DNA of 64,000 bases from Gigaspora margarita (taxonomy: Eukaryota > Glomeromycota > Glomeromycetes > Diversisporales > Gigasporaceae), in assembly GCA_009809945.1 (NCBI GenBank), contig WTPW01001072.1:153518-217517 (forward strand), in the 5' to 3' direction. Made by a program: the position numbers and the translations under genes. Positions 22,690 through 34,637 of the stretch are shown here, piece after piece. The notes under the pieces were generated by a model. That model ran no database searches. It was given only the letters and a program-made list of their open reading frames with translations, and was not told the origin of the DNA. The first letter of the stretch is position 1; every line of letters starts with the position of its first letter.

Positions 22690-24090
22690 CACGTATATGC
22701 AGTACGTATTTTTATGCAATATAATAAAAAATGGTTAAGAATGTTATGTCATGCGATTCGAAAAGAAAAAGGAGAATATGTGAACATAACAACAAAGATC
22801 ATGAAACATTTTTCGGAAAAATCATATTTACCGATAAAAAAATCATTTGATGTGGAAAAAGCTGTAAATTTTTCGAATTTGGAAAAATCATGAGAGGAAA
22901 CAAGATAATAAAAAGTTAATTGAAATCGAGAGAAACTACTATGGATATCACATAATTATGGTGTTAGCTATGTTATCTATGTTCATTCCGATCGATAAAA
23001 TTGGAAAAAAAGGGAAATTACGAGCGATAATATCATGAAGGAATTGTGTTCGAAACGGAATTTGATCAACGAATTCCACAAAAACTCTCCAGATACTATC
23101 AGATTTTATTATTAAAGTAGTAAGATGGCAAGGATGTTACTCATTTACACTCATTACAAGTTTTTTTGTTTAAAGCTCTATAGTATTTGAACTGTCACGG
23201 GAATGAAATTAATATCGGTTATTAACGTTGTTTATTCATTCGGATTCAATTTCAAGGGATACTAATCCATTCTGTTCATGTAGTTTCGCGAAATTAATAG
23301 GTTCTCTAAAAATAGAGTACAATGTTTCAAAAAAAATGGCGTCTGAATATAATATGAACTTGAATAATGATATACAAATTTAATTGTTCTATTTTAACTG
23401 TGCAAAAAACCAACTCCCGACTTTTTTTTTTAATAAATTTCGATGAAACTCGTCAAATGCATAAAAATTGGGCTTTGCATAATTCATATAACGAACGTCG
23501 TTATTATTAAAAATTTTGTCTTTGTCTCAAAATAATCACATGCCTGTACTCTAAATAACACGCATATATTCAAAATAACTCACAGATAGAGGTTTTAGTT
23601 ATTTCTATCCTCTGATATAAAATTAAATCATATTTAAATAATAATAATTAGATAACTATGCTTTGATTACCCGATTTCCTTTATGCTACTGTACTGTATA
23701 TCACTAGTGAATATTAGTCAGTATATCTTAAACAGAATGATTAATTGATTAATTGATCACCAACAATTATTATTTCTTATTTTCTTTTATTTAATGCTTT
23801 TTTTTTACATTTTTGATTAGTCAAATACAAGAGCCATTCAATCATTTACTAACAATATTCTGCTGTAACTAAATTTGTTGAAAGATCCGAATTTACTTAT
23901 TGAGTATAGAAAAACAAACCGCGTATCTTATTATTAATAACCAAATTAACGTTATTAACATGTCGTTAAATTCCAATTATCTATTTGCCAAATCTTACCT
24001 AACACTAAATGCTCAGCCTGATTGTTTGTTTATGTTGATCATTTACTCCAGATTAATATCAGGGATGAATTTAAGTTTCAAATATATAAT
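22690..24090. other. Intergenic, weak gene-like composition in part
   Basis: 22700-23100 is less AT-rich and has a 75-codon open frame on the plus strand (22666-22893) with no features I recognise. I do not call it a gene. The rest is AT-rich and featureless. Confidence 0.4.
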
Positions 24091-24099
24091 ATTTGTATT

Positions 24100-24330
24100 G
24101 ACTTAACCTTGATATTAACTAACATTGATAAATAAAGTTTAGTAAATCTTATTTAACATGTAACGGTTCTATGGTTGATGATTCGATCAGGTCCCAAGTC
24201 CCCACTTCAGACTCTGATAGAGAATGTTACGAGCCCCGCGTTGCCCATTGGGATTTTTTGCACGAAATACAGAATTTTTTAGTCCTTTCGGATTATTTCT
24301 AAAGCCGCAATTCCCACATGTTTTACTAAT
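24100..24330 (+). mobile_element. tRNA-like retroposon copy (pair with 30040-30345)
   Basis: The sequence matches the reverse complement of 30040-30345: GATATTA, AACATTGATAAATAAAGT, TATTTAACATGTAACGG, then CAGACTCTGATAGA and a tail with GGAATT/AATTCC words. The other copy has a clean B-box-like GGTTCAAGTCC; here it is decayed. This suggests an old SINE family. I could not define a poly(A) tail or target duplication. Confidence 0.5.
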
Positions 24331-25199
24331 ATATTCTTCACTACAAAAGATCATGTTATTATCATAATTAATATTACTGGATTTATGATTCAGAAACTCT
24401 CTAAGAACTAGATTATGTTAATTTTTACTGATAATAAAATTAATATAAAATCTATTTTATACACAAGATAGGGCTGACTTTGATTTAAATAATAATAAGA
24501 ATGTTTTATCGCAGTAATCGTGATATTAAAAGTAAATATTCTGATTCTTCTTACTTGAATTAAAGCGATCATGGATCCCACTTCAATATGGCACGAACCG
24601 TTTTGCTGTGAATTTTTCTATTTTTTTCTTTTAATCATATTTTAATTACCAAATTCAGGTATCAATACCGTCTCATAATGTTCTAACAACTAATTTGGCC
24701 AAGTTTATAGTAGCTTTCATTTATCAGATTTTTAATTTTCAACGTTGTTCGATACAAAGATTCTTTCCAAAGTCTCCATTACCCATTCGACGACTCGACC
24801 TCTCGTATCGTCACATCAGGAGATTACTCACAATCCGTACGTACGTATGCCATTCATATCTGGTATATGTACGTGGATCATACGCTTTTAAGACATGAAT
24901 ATCGCCGTTATCGCGTTGCTGTGATTTAATAATAATTGAAATTTTATGTTTAATTGTTAATATAGATCAAAATAAAGACAATTAAATATTGAGTAATCAT
25001 CACACAAATACAAAATATATAATAAGGAACATTAACCTGGGTGCCTCAAACGGTATTATGAAATATATGAATATATGATTTAGCTAAATAATGGTGTATG
25101 CTTTAAAAATAGCATTTGAGTATATAAAACTATATAGCATACTAGGCTCATAAAATATCTATTATATATAAAATAGTACTTATTAAATTATTATTTGCT

Positions 25200-25500
25200 T
25201 CACGAAAAATTCGACAAAAGTTTATTTATTATTGTAATAAAATATATCAATTTTTCGTAAGAAATATTTCTAAGTTTCCTTCTTCAAATATATTATCAGT
25301 GTTATAACTTTCATCAAAAGAATTATTTTTTTTCAAAAAATTTCTCTTGGTTTATTAAAAGAATAATTCTTGTCAAAAAAAAAAAAAAAAACCTCTTTAT
25401 CAGTATTTAAAGCTTTCATTAAAAGAATTATTTTCTTCAAAAAGTCTATTAACCTATAGTATAGATTCCTCATCTGAGCTAATATCATTCGAAGGTATAT
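25200..25500 (-). pseudogene. Decayed tract with acidic, Asn/Phe-rich repeat coding potential
   Basis: On the minus strand short frames read like DISSDEESIL and FEENNSFNESF, and the DNA has two diverged ~110-bp repeats (ATTAAAAGAATTATTTTCTT and kin). Stops are frequent. It may be a relic of a low-complexity protein gene. I do not recognise it. Confidence 0.25.
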
Positions 25501-25726
25501 ATCATCATTTTACTTATAGACATTTTTTTAAAACAAAAATTACGATTTTATTTTTGGCTGGAGCGAAATAAAAGCCTTGCAAGCCATAGTCTAATGAATT
25601 TTAGGTTTTAAATTATAACCTGTATCAAGTATCATTATAATATGTCATTTTCGCAACGTAAGGACTTTGACTCGAGTTGATTCGAGTAAGCGGTTGATTC
25701 GAACTAATTCGAGTAAGCCGTTAATT

Positions 25727-25840
25727 CGTAAATTCTCGAAATAACGCGAAGGTGTGAAATCACAATTTTCGGCCCGAGTTAAGCTTAATTCGGGCCAAGA
25801 TTCGAAATAACGCCCACGCCCGCTATTTCGAGAATTTACG
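25727..25840. repeat. Inverted repeat, CGTAAATTCTCGAAATA arms
   Basis: The 17-bp outer arms match exactly and enclose a second inverted pair (CGGCCCGAGTTAA and TTAATTCGGGCC). Unusual for this window, it is CG-rich, so it is probably young. It looks like a small MITE. Immediately to the left, 25672-25726 carries several TTCGAGTAAGC-type repeats. Confidence 0.65.
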
Positions 25841-25989
25841 TTACTAATTTTAGAGGTGGCAAATCACGTGATAATATCCAATCAAATTGTGGAAAATTTA
25901 AAGCAAAAAAAAGCACGAAAAGTAGAAGGAACAGCAGTCTAAACCTACTTTGGGTTAATCCTAAAATCAACGAATTAAAATAAGCCGAT

Positions 25990-26175
25990 GTCTTTTTCGA
26001 TTTTTAACAGCATGTTTAGTGCATCAGGGGTGCGTCAAGTGTAACCCAAGGAGAACTTCTTCCTGCGTTGCAAATACAAAGTAAAATGTCTAATTATATC
26101 GTATAATTGGAAATTTTAACTTTGCACTTTCGACGCACTAAACATGGTAGGGCAGTTGTTAAAAATCGAAAAGAC
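25990..26175. mobile_element. MITE-like inverted-repeat element, 186 bp
   Basis: The ends GTCTTTTTCGATTTTTAACA and the complement pair, followed by a second matching block ATGTTTAGTGC at each side. No target duplication was fixed. Confidence 0.65.
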
Positions 26176-27042
26176 CTCTACTATTAAAATATTAATTTTA
26201 GATGATTAAATGATAATTGGTAAACAATAAGGCTCTGGTATGGTCGATTGCTGCATACCCCTGATTGAAGATGTAAAAGATTTAAAATGCGTTTTTTGGC
26301 GAAAGATTCAATATATATATGTTATTTTCTTCGGCCCTATCTATGCTCACTAAAAAATCCGCGCAACTGGACAACAATCAGGTGATTGTTCAAGTGATTG
26401 TAGTGATTGTATGGGTGTGCAGCGATCTACAAATTTGATCAAAAAGGGGATCGCTAAAACAATAGTTACTTTTTTTGATGTAGTTAGTTTAACTTTCTCG
26501 TGATTGGTAGATCACATGAAATTGAATATTGCTTTATGATTGGCCATATGTGCAATCATGTGGCGATTAGCCAGTAACAGATAAAATTATATGATAGTTG
26601 TGAAATAAATTATAATAAAAGAATGAAAAGGATCTAATATATTTTCTTAAATATATGTTTTCCTAAAACCTATTTCATTTATTATACCGAAGTATATGAT
26701 ATGAAATCTTAAAATCTATAACCTACTGTATTATAATTAACGCTTATTGTATTAAACTATACAAAAATTGTTGTAATCTCTAAAATTTTCAAACGTTTTT
26801 ATTGCTTATAACTAACTTCACTTTTACACATTAAAAGTTCTTTACACTGCTCAGTAAAACGTTTTATCTATTCTTAAAAAAGAAGTTTGTTTTGTTGGTT
26901 TTTTTTTTATTAAGTCAAATATATTCGACCATTTAGTAATTATATATAGTTCTATAGTAGGGTAGGGGGGAGGTAGACAAAATCTCAGGTCTAAATATAC
27001 ACATATAACCAATCAGAATAACTAAATTTCTCAGGAGGGGGG
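26176..27042. other. Intergenic, nothing resolved
   Basis: AT-rich sequence ending in a G-rich stretch (GGGGGGGAGGGGGG) that was the target of the hAT-like insertion at 27051. Confidence 0.5.
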
Positions 27043-27050
27043 GAGGGGGG

Positions 27051-27324
27051 CCAGTGTTGTACATGGGACAGTTGGGACATGAGTTGGGACATTTTGGGAC
27101 ATTTTGGGACAATTTTTTAAATTGAAATTACTTAAAATTTTATTAAGATAATCTAATTTAATTTTTTAAAAAATGTGTTTAGCACCTAGAAAAGTATATA
27201 ATCATATATTTTTTTAAATCAATTTATTAATTATTAAGACTTGGGACATAGTTGGGACACTTGGGACACTGGGACGTTGGGACATGCCAAAAAAAGGCTG
27301 GGACAGCGAAAATGTACAACACTG
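27051..27324. mobile_element. hAT-like MITE, duplication GAGGGGGG
   Basis: The ends are CCAGTGTTGTACAT and ATGTACAACACTG. GAGGGGGG lies at 27043-27050 and 27325-27332. The subterminal part repeats GGGACATTTT-type words, as in subterminal transposase-binding repeats known from hAT elements. No coding; 274 bp. Confidence 0.9.
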
Positions 27325-27332
27325 GAGGGGGG

Positions 27333-29134
27333 TGGGCTCTATAGTAAACTGATCTCAGCTAATATCTGACACGTCCCTTATAATATACGTAGAAATTTAC
27401 CTTTTAAGCAAATACCTCCAGGTTGTGGATCTTTTTGGATGATTTGCATAGTAACTTTGGGGCTTTACTGAAGATAGAGACGGTCTTAATTTTTATTTTT
27501 TAGTTGTGAAATGTTACATTTTTAAAAAATACTCTAAACTGTATAAATACAATTGTAAGTGATTGACCAATCAGAAAAAAGTTAGCCTATAGGGATTACA
27601 AGATCGTATATTGAATTTACCCCGCTTTAGCGGACCCCCTCAAAAAGTACATTAATTTGCAAACCGCGATAATCAACATAAAATACTAACGTGCTATAAT
27701 AATTTTAAAAGAAATTGAAATAATTTAGTATCACTAGAATTTTGGCAAGGAATGACCTGATTGTCTTCTACATATTTTATGTAAATATGGAGATTCATTC
27801 TGATCAGAAAAAATTGTTCTAGCAAAAGATCGGCCTGGTCGACCGGCCATAATTTTTCCACGGCCCGTATCATTATTCTAAACTACAGCAAATTATCAAA
27901 TATATTGTTTAATAAATAATTTTATAATATATTTATACATATAAAACAAACCTAATTGAAAAAACATTATGTAAAAATAAATATAAATACGTAGCTTATG
28001 AATGCAATGATCAATAATTATCGATCTTATCAAATTATAAAATAATTTTTTCTACCTGTCTACTAAGTTCACGAAAATATAATGGACTTAAATGAGAACA
28101 TCGCGTGAAATAAATTGAATAACTTACTTTAAATACATTAATTATATGCAAATTCACGGAGCGTTTACAGAAAATAATGAAAATATTCTTTTTTTATAGG
28201 AATAATTTACATTAGTAATTTAAAAATCATTTGAATAACAGTAATTTGCATTTTAACGGGTTGAAAAGAACATACAAATCATGCTGACTAAAAAGATTAT
28301 ACAAGAAAAAAAAATATAAATCATATGTATTACATAAAATACGGATTTTGATCAGAAAATAAGAGTGATATTACAACAATTAGATATACAGTCACCCCTG
28401 ACTATAATCACACCTTCGGGCCCCCAAAAATCTGTGATTATAGCAAAATGTTTTAGAATGTGGTTTTTAGTGACCTAAATAATGTAAAAAATTCATTTGT
28501 AAAATTTACAAACTACTGCGGTGACACACAGTATCGTTATTTTTACTGTAAAAAAAAATTTAAAAAACTTACCGACTTTTACAGAGCATGTCATTAAAGT
28601 TATATTTGCATTATCGACTGTAAAAAATTCATATTAAAAACTTACTGGCTATTGCGGTGACAATGTAGTTAAAGATATGTTAATTTGTATCGGCATTATA
28701 GCTTATAATTTTGATGCTGTTGTCACAAATTCGAAATTGTGACATTAACCCCCCACACATTTGTATAGTTCTTCTTTTCTTTATTTAGTATAAATAACTT
28801 TCATTTCCATTTTTGTATAATTCATTAAATGTTAGTCAAAATCCGTGTAAACTTTGATGATTGACATATACCCTTTTTGTAAAATCTTCAACGTATGCGT
28901 GTTAAGGGGTAAGAATTATGAAAATTCTAGATAGCAAGTCAACGTGTTAGGCTTAGCAGTATCATTGTTAATAGCACGTGGCGTGTTAGATAGCACGTTA
29001 ATGTGCTAGATAACACGTTAACGTGTCGTATATTAAATTCAAATGTATATAAACGAATGAATTTGACTTCAATAAAAAAAAGATACATATAGAGAAGTTC
29101 CCTTCGATTTTACTTAAAGAAAAATAAGGAAGTA
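27333..29134. other. Intergenic with a CAGTC-type element end at about 28391
   Basis: CAGTCACCCCTGACTATAAT at 28391 preceded by TA looks like one end of a pogo/Tigger-type element with an internal GTGATTATAG complement near 28432; the other end was not found. At 28930-29030 short repeats of AGCACGTTAA and kin occur. No genes seen. Confidence 0.4.
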
Positions 29135-29142
29135 AGCTAGTG

Positions 29143-29752
29143 CAGCGATGTCATGTTTACTATGTCCATACATTTTTTTGGCTTGTCCATGTCCATGTCC
29201 ATGCCCATAGTAGTGATAACCGGTTGGGACATAATCGGTTAACCGACCCGAACTGAATAACTTTCGGGTAACCGGTTGAGTAAATACTTAATCGGTTGAC
29301 CCGTACAACCAGTTGAGAATCGGTTGACAAAATGTAAATGACATCATAAACGAACAAAGGTCCCAAAAAATTCTGAAAAGAAAATGAATGAACATTAGTA
29401 TACGAGCAAAAATTTAAGTAAAGGTCCGAGAATTCCCTAAAGTAAAACGTGAAGTAATCTTAATCGGTTGCAACCGGTTGACACCAAATATTTCAGTTCG
29501 GTTAACCGATTAAGGAAATTTTCTCGGTTCAAATCACTAGTCCATAGTGTCCATAGTGTCCATACATTTTATAATATAGTATATATTATTAAAAAATATA
29601 CAATTATATGTAAATTTAGAGATAAATATTTTTTTCTTAACTTTAAATCATATTATCATAATAAAATTTTAAGTAATTTCAATTTATTTTTTTGCTTAAA
29701 AATGTCCATAACTGTCCAAACTCATGTCCACGACTGTCCATGTACATCCCTG
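29143..29752. mobile_element. hAT-like element, duplication AGCTAGTG, carrying a nested hAT-like element
   Basis: The ends are CAGCGATGTCATGT and, inverted, CAGGGATGTACATGGACAG; AGCTAGTG lies at 29135-29142 and 29753-29760. Subterminal GTCCATGTCCAT repeats are present at both ends. The middle is interrupted by 29211-29539. No transposase frame. Confidence 0.9.
29211..29539. mobile_element. Nested hAT-like MITE, TAGTGAT ends
   Basis: The ends TAGTGATAACCGGTT and, inverted, TAGTGATTTGAACCGAG lie between GCCCATAG (29203-29210) and GTCCATAG (29540-29547), an 8-bp duplication with one difference. The interior has many CGGTTAACCG-type words. It is younger than its host element by position. Confidence 0.85.
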
Positions 29753-30039
29753 AGCTAGTGTAGCGCTGAAGAAACCTTTATTCGAGTAAATCAGAAACTT
29801 ATCTCCTGGTAATTATTAGAGTTAAAATCGGTTAAACGCATACACCCTTCCTACTTAATACAGTAGTTGCAATGTCGAGATCTAAACATTATTTAAAAAA
29901 ATTTAGAATTTGTATTTAGATTGGTCGATATAGATTTTTAGTAATTTTAAATGAGTTTGATTGGTTAATAGTTTGTCATGTGACCGTATGAGGGCATGCC
30001 TCATTGAGGCATGCCAATTTTTTTACCCATACCCCAACC

Positions 30040-30345
30040 CTAGTGGGAATTGCAGTTTTAGAAATATCCTGATAAGAAGATGAGAGTTACAGTTTAGAAA
30101 TAATCTGAAAGGTGCTAAAGATTTTCTTGCATTTTTTTCGTGCAAAATCGCAAGGGACAGCAGAACTCGTAACATTCTCTTGAAATACCTATTAGAGTCT
30201 GACGTGAGGACTTGAACCTGGTCAAATTGTTGTCAATCATAGAGCCATTACATGTTAAATAGGGATTACTCACTTTATTTGTCAATGTTGGGTCTAATAT
30301 CAAGGAAAGCGGATTAATTTTAGGAATCACGGAAAATAACACCCA
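30040..30345 (-). mobile_element. tRNA-like retroposon copy with B box
   Basis: On the minus strand it has TAACATGTAATGGCTCTATG followed by GGTTCAAGTCC, a perfect fit to the polymerase III B-box consensus. It is the inverted partner of 24100-24330. The 75-codon open frame across it (30115-30342) is not a gene. It is probably an old SINE. Confidence 0.55.
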
Positions 30346-30599
30346 ATAAACACGTAATAAAGATAGGATATCTTTAAGACCTACGCTCTACACAATTACA
30401 TAACAGATGATAAAAAGAGAGACCTTCTGCACTTTACACAAAAATAATTCCGAAAAGTCAAACAAGAATATAATCTACAGTATGTGAAGTTGTAGTTTAA
30501 AACTTTCGTGTAAGCATTCAATATAATATATTGCTCACTAATGATATAGATTATATGTCAATCTCTTCTGGATCGTTAACTGTGAAGGTCATGGGGGGT

Positions 30600-30915
30600 T
30601 TTTTTTACTGTCACGGGCTAAAAGTGACGTTTCCGAAGATTAAAAGGAATGAAGCCCAAAACAAATATTAGAAGACTTGGATGACGTACGGAATTTGTCG
30701 GCCGAAGTTTAAGCCTCTATAGTCCTTTAAAGGACGTAACTTGGACAATGTTGATTACGACATTTATGTGCGAGATAGAGCACATAAGACCACTAACCCG
30801 ATAATAAATTCCCCTCGTAAAGATATTTACCAAATCACCATAGTCATGCCTCTGACGAAACATATTAAGTCACCTCATAACAATTGGCGGTGAATACAAT
30901 TCCGCTCGTAACACT
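30600..30915. mobile_element. Possible LTR fossil fragment
   Basis: A CG-rich island starts TGTCACGGGC and ends GCTCGTAACA, a TG...CA layout, without a usable frame. I could not match a 5-bp duplication. 30916-32040 is AT-rich intergenic DNA in which I see nothing. Confidence 0.3.
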
Positions 30916-32044
30916 ATGTACTGTATGTACGTACGTACCAAAGACCCGGAAATAAAATAAGTGATCTTATTGGTCAATCACAAATCGCGAAAATTACGAA
31001 TCGCGTGGGTTAATTCGTGGTTTACTAAAAATTTCGAATTCGAATTATCAAATAGTTCTTATAATTAAGCAATGTGATAATTTTGATGGAATCAACAATA
31101 AATTTCATAGATAACAAACTCAAGTAAATATATCATGTTACATACTATATGAAATCCGTTCACATTTATATCTAAACATCCGCGGTACCTTTATATTGCA
31201 ATATGTATCAAAGCTATGGATGGATTGTAGGGTAGGGATAAAACATGATAGAACATGATGTCATGAGGGAGATTTCTCAAAATTTGTTAAATTTTGAATT
31301 TCGTGACATATTTTCGAAATTCTTACGCTATAGGGCATAGAATTGTGTAATAAAACATTTAAAATTAATTGATTCTAATAAAGTATATGTATATATCCTT
31401 TATCATTTTAAGAATAATTATTTTAATATGCTAAAATTTACCCAGTATTATAATTAATTTCAAAGAACTTTTTAAACTTACACGATTACATAGAATTTGA
31501 AAAGTCTCTAAGCTTTAAAATTAGTCTCATTTTTAGATATCAAAGTTTATACTGATTTTAATCTTCTAATTTATATCTAAAAATTAGCCGCAATATTTTG
31601 AGAACCTTTGTTCGAAGCGAATACTTACCTTTTTACGTATATTCACCAACACGTGACAAAGCCACTTTTCTGAAATTGAGAGTAAGGATGACTAAAAATT
31701 GATCATCTTTAAACTAATACGTACCGATACATACCAGATACGTACGCACGTATGTAAATTGAACATTATCGTTGAGGTTTAACACATGAAAGATAAGCGT
31801 TAATTTATAAAAGTAAACTGAAAACAAGTTCGAAACTACATATTAAATTAATATATACTAATTGAAAAACTTAATAAACTAAACATGCACAAATAAGCAG
31901 TTAAACATGTAATTCACACCATTTGGATCTTATTATCAGTGCCAAAAAGAAAAAAAAATTTTAAAATATATGCATGTAACCAGTTTCTAGCTCGGTTTCT
32001 TTAGAAAGACTTAATAAGTTCTAGCATAAAAATTTTATTAATTG

Positions 32045-32050
32045 TATAAA
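32045..32050 (+). promoter_or_regulatory. TATA box of the SDR gene
   Basis: TATAAA 40 nt upstream of the ATG at 32090, which would give a leader of about ten bases. Short leaders are plausible in fungi. Confidence 0.45.
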
Positions 32051-32089
32051 GTGGCATTACTTGTTTGTTTGCGACAAACAATTAAAATC

Positions 32090-33587
32090 ATGTTTACTCT
32101 TAGAGATATTCCAGATTTGAATGGAAAGGTAACAATAATAAGATTCTATTTACTTTTTATTAATTAGAAAGTTCTTTAAAATTCCTAATCAAATTTTCCT
32201 AATTAAATAAGGTTGCAATAGTAACTGGTGGAAATTGTGGTATCGGTTATGTAACTGCCCGAGAATTAGCTCTTCACCAAGCACACGTGTTTATTGCAAG
32301 CCGTAATGAAGAAAGTGCTAACTCTGCAATTGAGCGAATTAAAAATGAAACAAAAAATAATAATGTGGAGTTTTTACATTTGGATTTGGTAGACTTAAAA
32401 AGTGTTAAACTTTCGGCGGAAAATTTTTTAAACAGGGGTTTGCCATTACATATTCTGTTAGTATATACTATTATGTATGTTCGTTATATAAAATTGAAAT
32501 ACGATTAATTTTAATTCATTCATTAGTATTAACAATGCTGCAATTATGGCAACGCAAGTATCATACTGTATCATTTAAATTTCCTTTACCAATATTTTTT
32601 AATAACGTCCTCTAACAATAATTTATTTATAGTCCATGGGCTTTAAGTAAATATATAATCTAAAAAATCATTTTAGTATATATTAAATAGAATCCGTGAT
32701 ACAATAATATATTCCATTTTTTAATTTTTTTAAGCACAAGATGGTATTCAAGATCAATTTGGTGTAAACTATGTTGGTCACTTTGTAGGCATTTTAAAAA
32801 CATAATAAAACGTTGTTTAATGAATTCTTTCATATATTTAATAATTTAAATCTTATTTCTTAGTTATTCACAAAGATTTTACTTCCGAAACTTGAAGAAT
32901 CTGCGCCATCACGTATCGTAAATGTTAGCTGGTAAATTTACATTACATTATATTATATATGTATTACCTTTTATATATGTAGATAATGTTTTTTTTTTTT
33001 TACAATTAATTTTTACAAAAGCGAAGCGCATAAAGCTGCAAGAAATGGAATTGAATTCGATAAACTTGAAGATGAAACCGCCCAAACTTCTTGGTATCGA
33101 TACGCTCAATCTAAATTGGCAAATATCCTTTTTACTAAAGCTCTGGCTAAGAAATGTGAAGAAAAGAATGTTTACGTTAATTGTATTCATCCAGGTATAT
33201 TTTCATTTAAATCATATTTATATATTATATATTATATATTATTAAATTTTAGTTAGATTGTTATAGTTAATCACAATTTCTCTCTTTTATAATTTTTAAG
33301 GGTTTGTTAAAACTGATTTGAGTCGGGCTATGAGAGAAAATTATACATTTGTGGGTGTCTTGTTATTAAAAATCGGTTATCTATTTGCGTTAAGTCCTGA
33401 ATATGGTGCAATAACTCAATTATATTGTGCAACAAGCCCTGAAATTGAAGAAAAGAATTATCGGGGTTTGTATTTTATTCCTTATGGAAAAGTTGGTGAA
33501 CCATTTCCTAAAGCCGAAGATCAGACATTGATAGATAACTTGTGGACCTATACTGAGAATCTGATTAAGAAAAGTTTGGTTGATTAA
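32090..33587 (+). CDS. Short-chain dehydrogenase/reductase, retinol-dehydrogenase-like, 8 exons
   Basis: Exons: 32090-32128, 32212-32456, 32527-32553, 32633-32646, 32735-32784, 32864-32931, 33022-33194, 33301-33587. Together they are 903 nt, 300 residues, with no internal stop. The Rossmann motif TGGNCGIG lies at about residues 18-25, with INNA further on; the catalytic YAQSK is followed by LANILFTKAL, and IHPG comes before the C-terminal part. The order and length fit the SDR family near human RDH11-14, NAD(P)H-dependent oxidoreductases acting on retinoids, sterols or lipid carbonyls; the fungal substrate cannot be told. Exon 4 has only 14 nt, and intron 3 begins GCAAGT, a GC-AG intron; both are forced by phase and give MATPWALTQDGIQ, as expected in the family. 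The start is the first ATG and gives FTLRDIPDLNGKVAIVTG. Confidence 0.9.
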
Positions 33588-33667
33588 GTTATGAAATTAT
33601 TTATGATTCGTTTTATGGGTTACTTTGTATTATATATTTATTATGTACGAATTACGTCACGAAATTA

Positions 33668-33673
33668 AATAAA
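33668..33673 (+). terminator. Polyadenylation signal AATAAA of the SDR gene
   Basis: AATAAA about 80 nt after the stop codon, followed by GCTTTTTT. Confidence 0.65.
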
Positions 33674-33949
33674 GCTTTTTTAACACAAAATTATCAAGGG
33701 TAGGGTCACTATTACAAATACGCATAAGCGCCATTTTCATATCAAAATAACGCGCACCACATATGTACAGAGTGAAGTAGCAGGATAGTTGTTAGTAGCA
33801 GTGACTTTTCCCAAAAGTTAGTATTATAATTCGAGTTACTGCACATGCGCATTTACGCGTATCTGCGCGTTATTACGCGTTTATATAAATAAACTTTTTT
33901 GTTTCAAATTTTCAGTATCATAATTCCCTAACTACAATATCAAGAGTTA

Positions 33950-34345
33950 TTACAATTGATTAGTTGATAGATCATTTTATCCAACTAATCGATTAATCGG
34001 TTTTATTCAACTAATCGATTAGTTGGCCAATCGTCGATTAGTTGACTTATCGATTGACCAACTAATCGATTAGTTGACTTATCGATTGAGATTGGCCAAC
34101 TAATCGATTAGTTGAATAAATAATAAACGAAGCTTGGTAAAATACATGTAAGGTAGTAACTGAAATAGCCGGGTTGATATTCTTATATGATCGATTGATT
34201 AATCGACCAATCGACTAGTCGATTAATTGAGGCCAATAAGTCGACTAATCGATTAATCGACTAAGTTGGGTCTGTAATATTCAAATCGATTAGTTGTCAA
34301 CTTTACAACTAATCGATTAATTCGATTTTCGATTTGTATCACTAA
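33950..34345. repeat. Palindromic repeat cluster, CAACTAATCGATTAGTTG
   Basis: About eight copies or half copies of the self-complementary word AACTAATCGATTAGTT occur on both sides of a ~100-bp plain core. It lies between the SDR gene and the 3' end of the kinase-NACHT gene. The ATCACTAATCGA at the right edge resembles a hAT end, but I could not define a matching left end and duplication. Confidence 0.7.
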
Positions 34346-34637
34346 TCGAAGAACAACAGACAAACTTTGTGTGATGTAATGAAGTTGCGTAAATTTATCG
34401 CAGTGTTTATTATACAAAATGCGTATGTATCGGAACGGTACAATGATAAAAATAACTAAAGTTATAACTAAATAGTTACTTAAAAAAAGACTTAATTTCC
34501 CCAATCGATGACGCTTTTTTGCTTTTTTTTTTTTTTTTTTTGTAAAGTTCAATCTAATTTAGATGTTTACACGTTCTATAGAAAGGCTCTCTGAAGAATA
34601 ATTGCGCTTTGAAGGTACGCGTTCAGGAATTCGTATC

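Noticed and set aside
29160-29366. 68-codon minus-strand frame
   Set aside because: It spans two nested hAT-like elements and the subterminal CCATGT repeats.
32948-33190. 80-codon minus-strand frame
   Set aside because: It is antisense to exon 7 of the SDR gene.
34253-34552. 99-codon minus-strand frame just downstream of the kinase-NACHT gene
   Set aside because: It covers the palindromic repeat cluster and a poly-lysine from a T-run; not a plausible exon.
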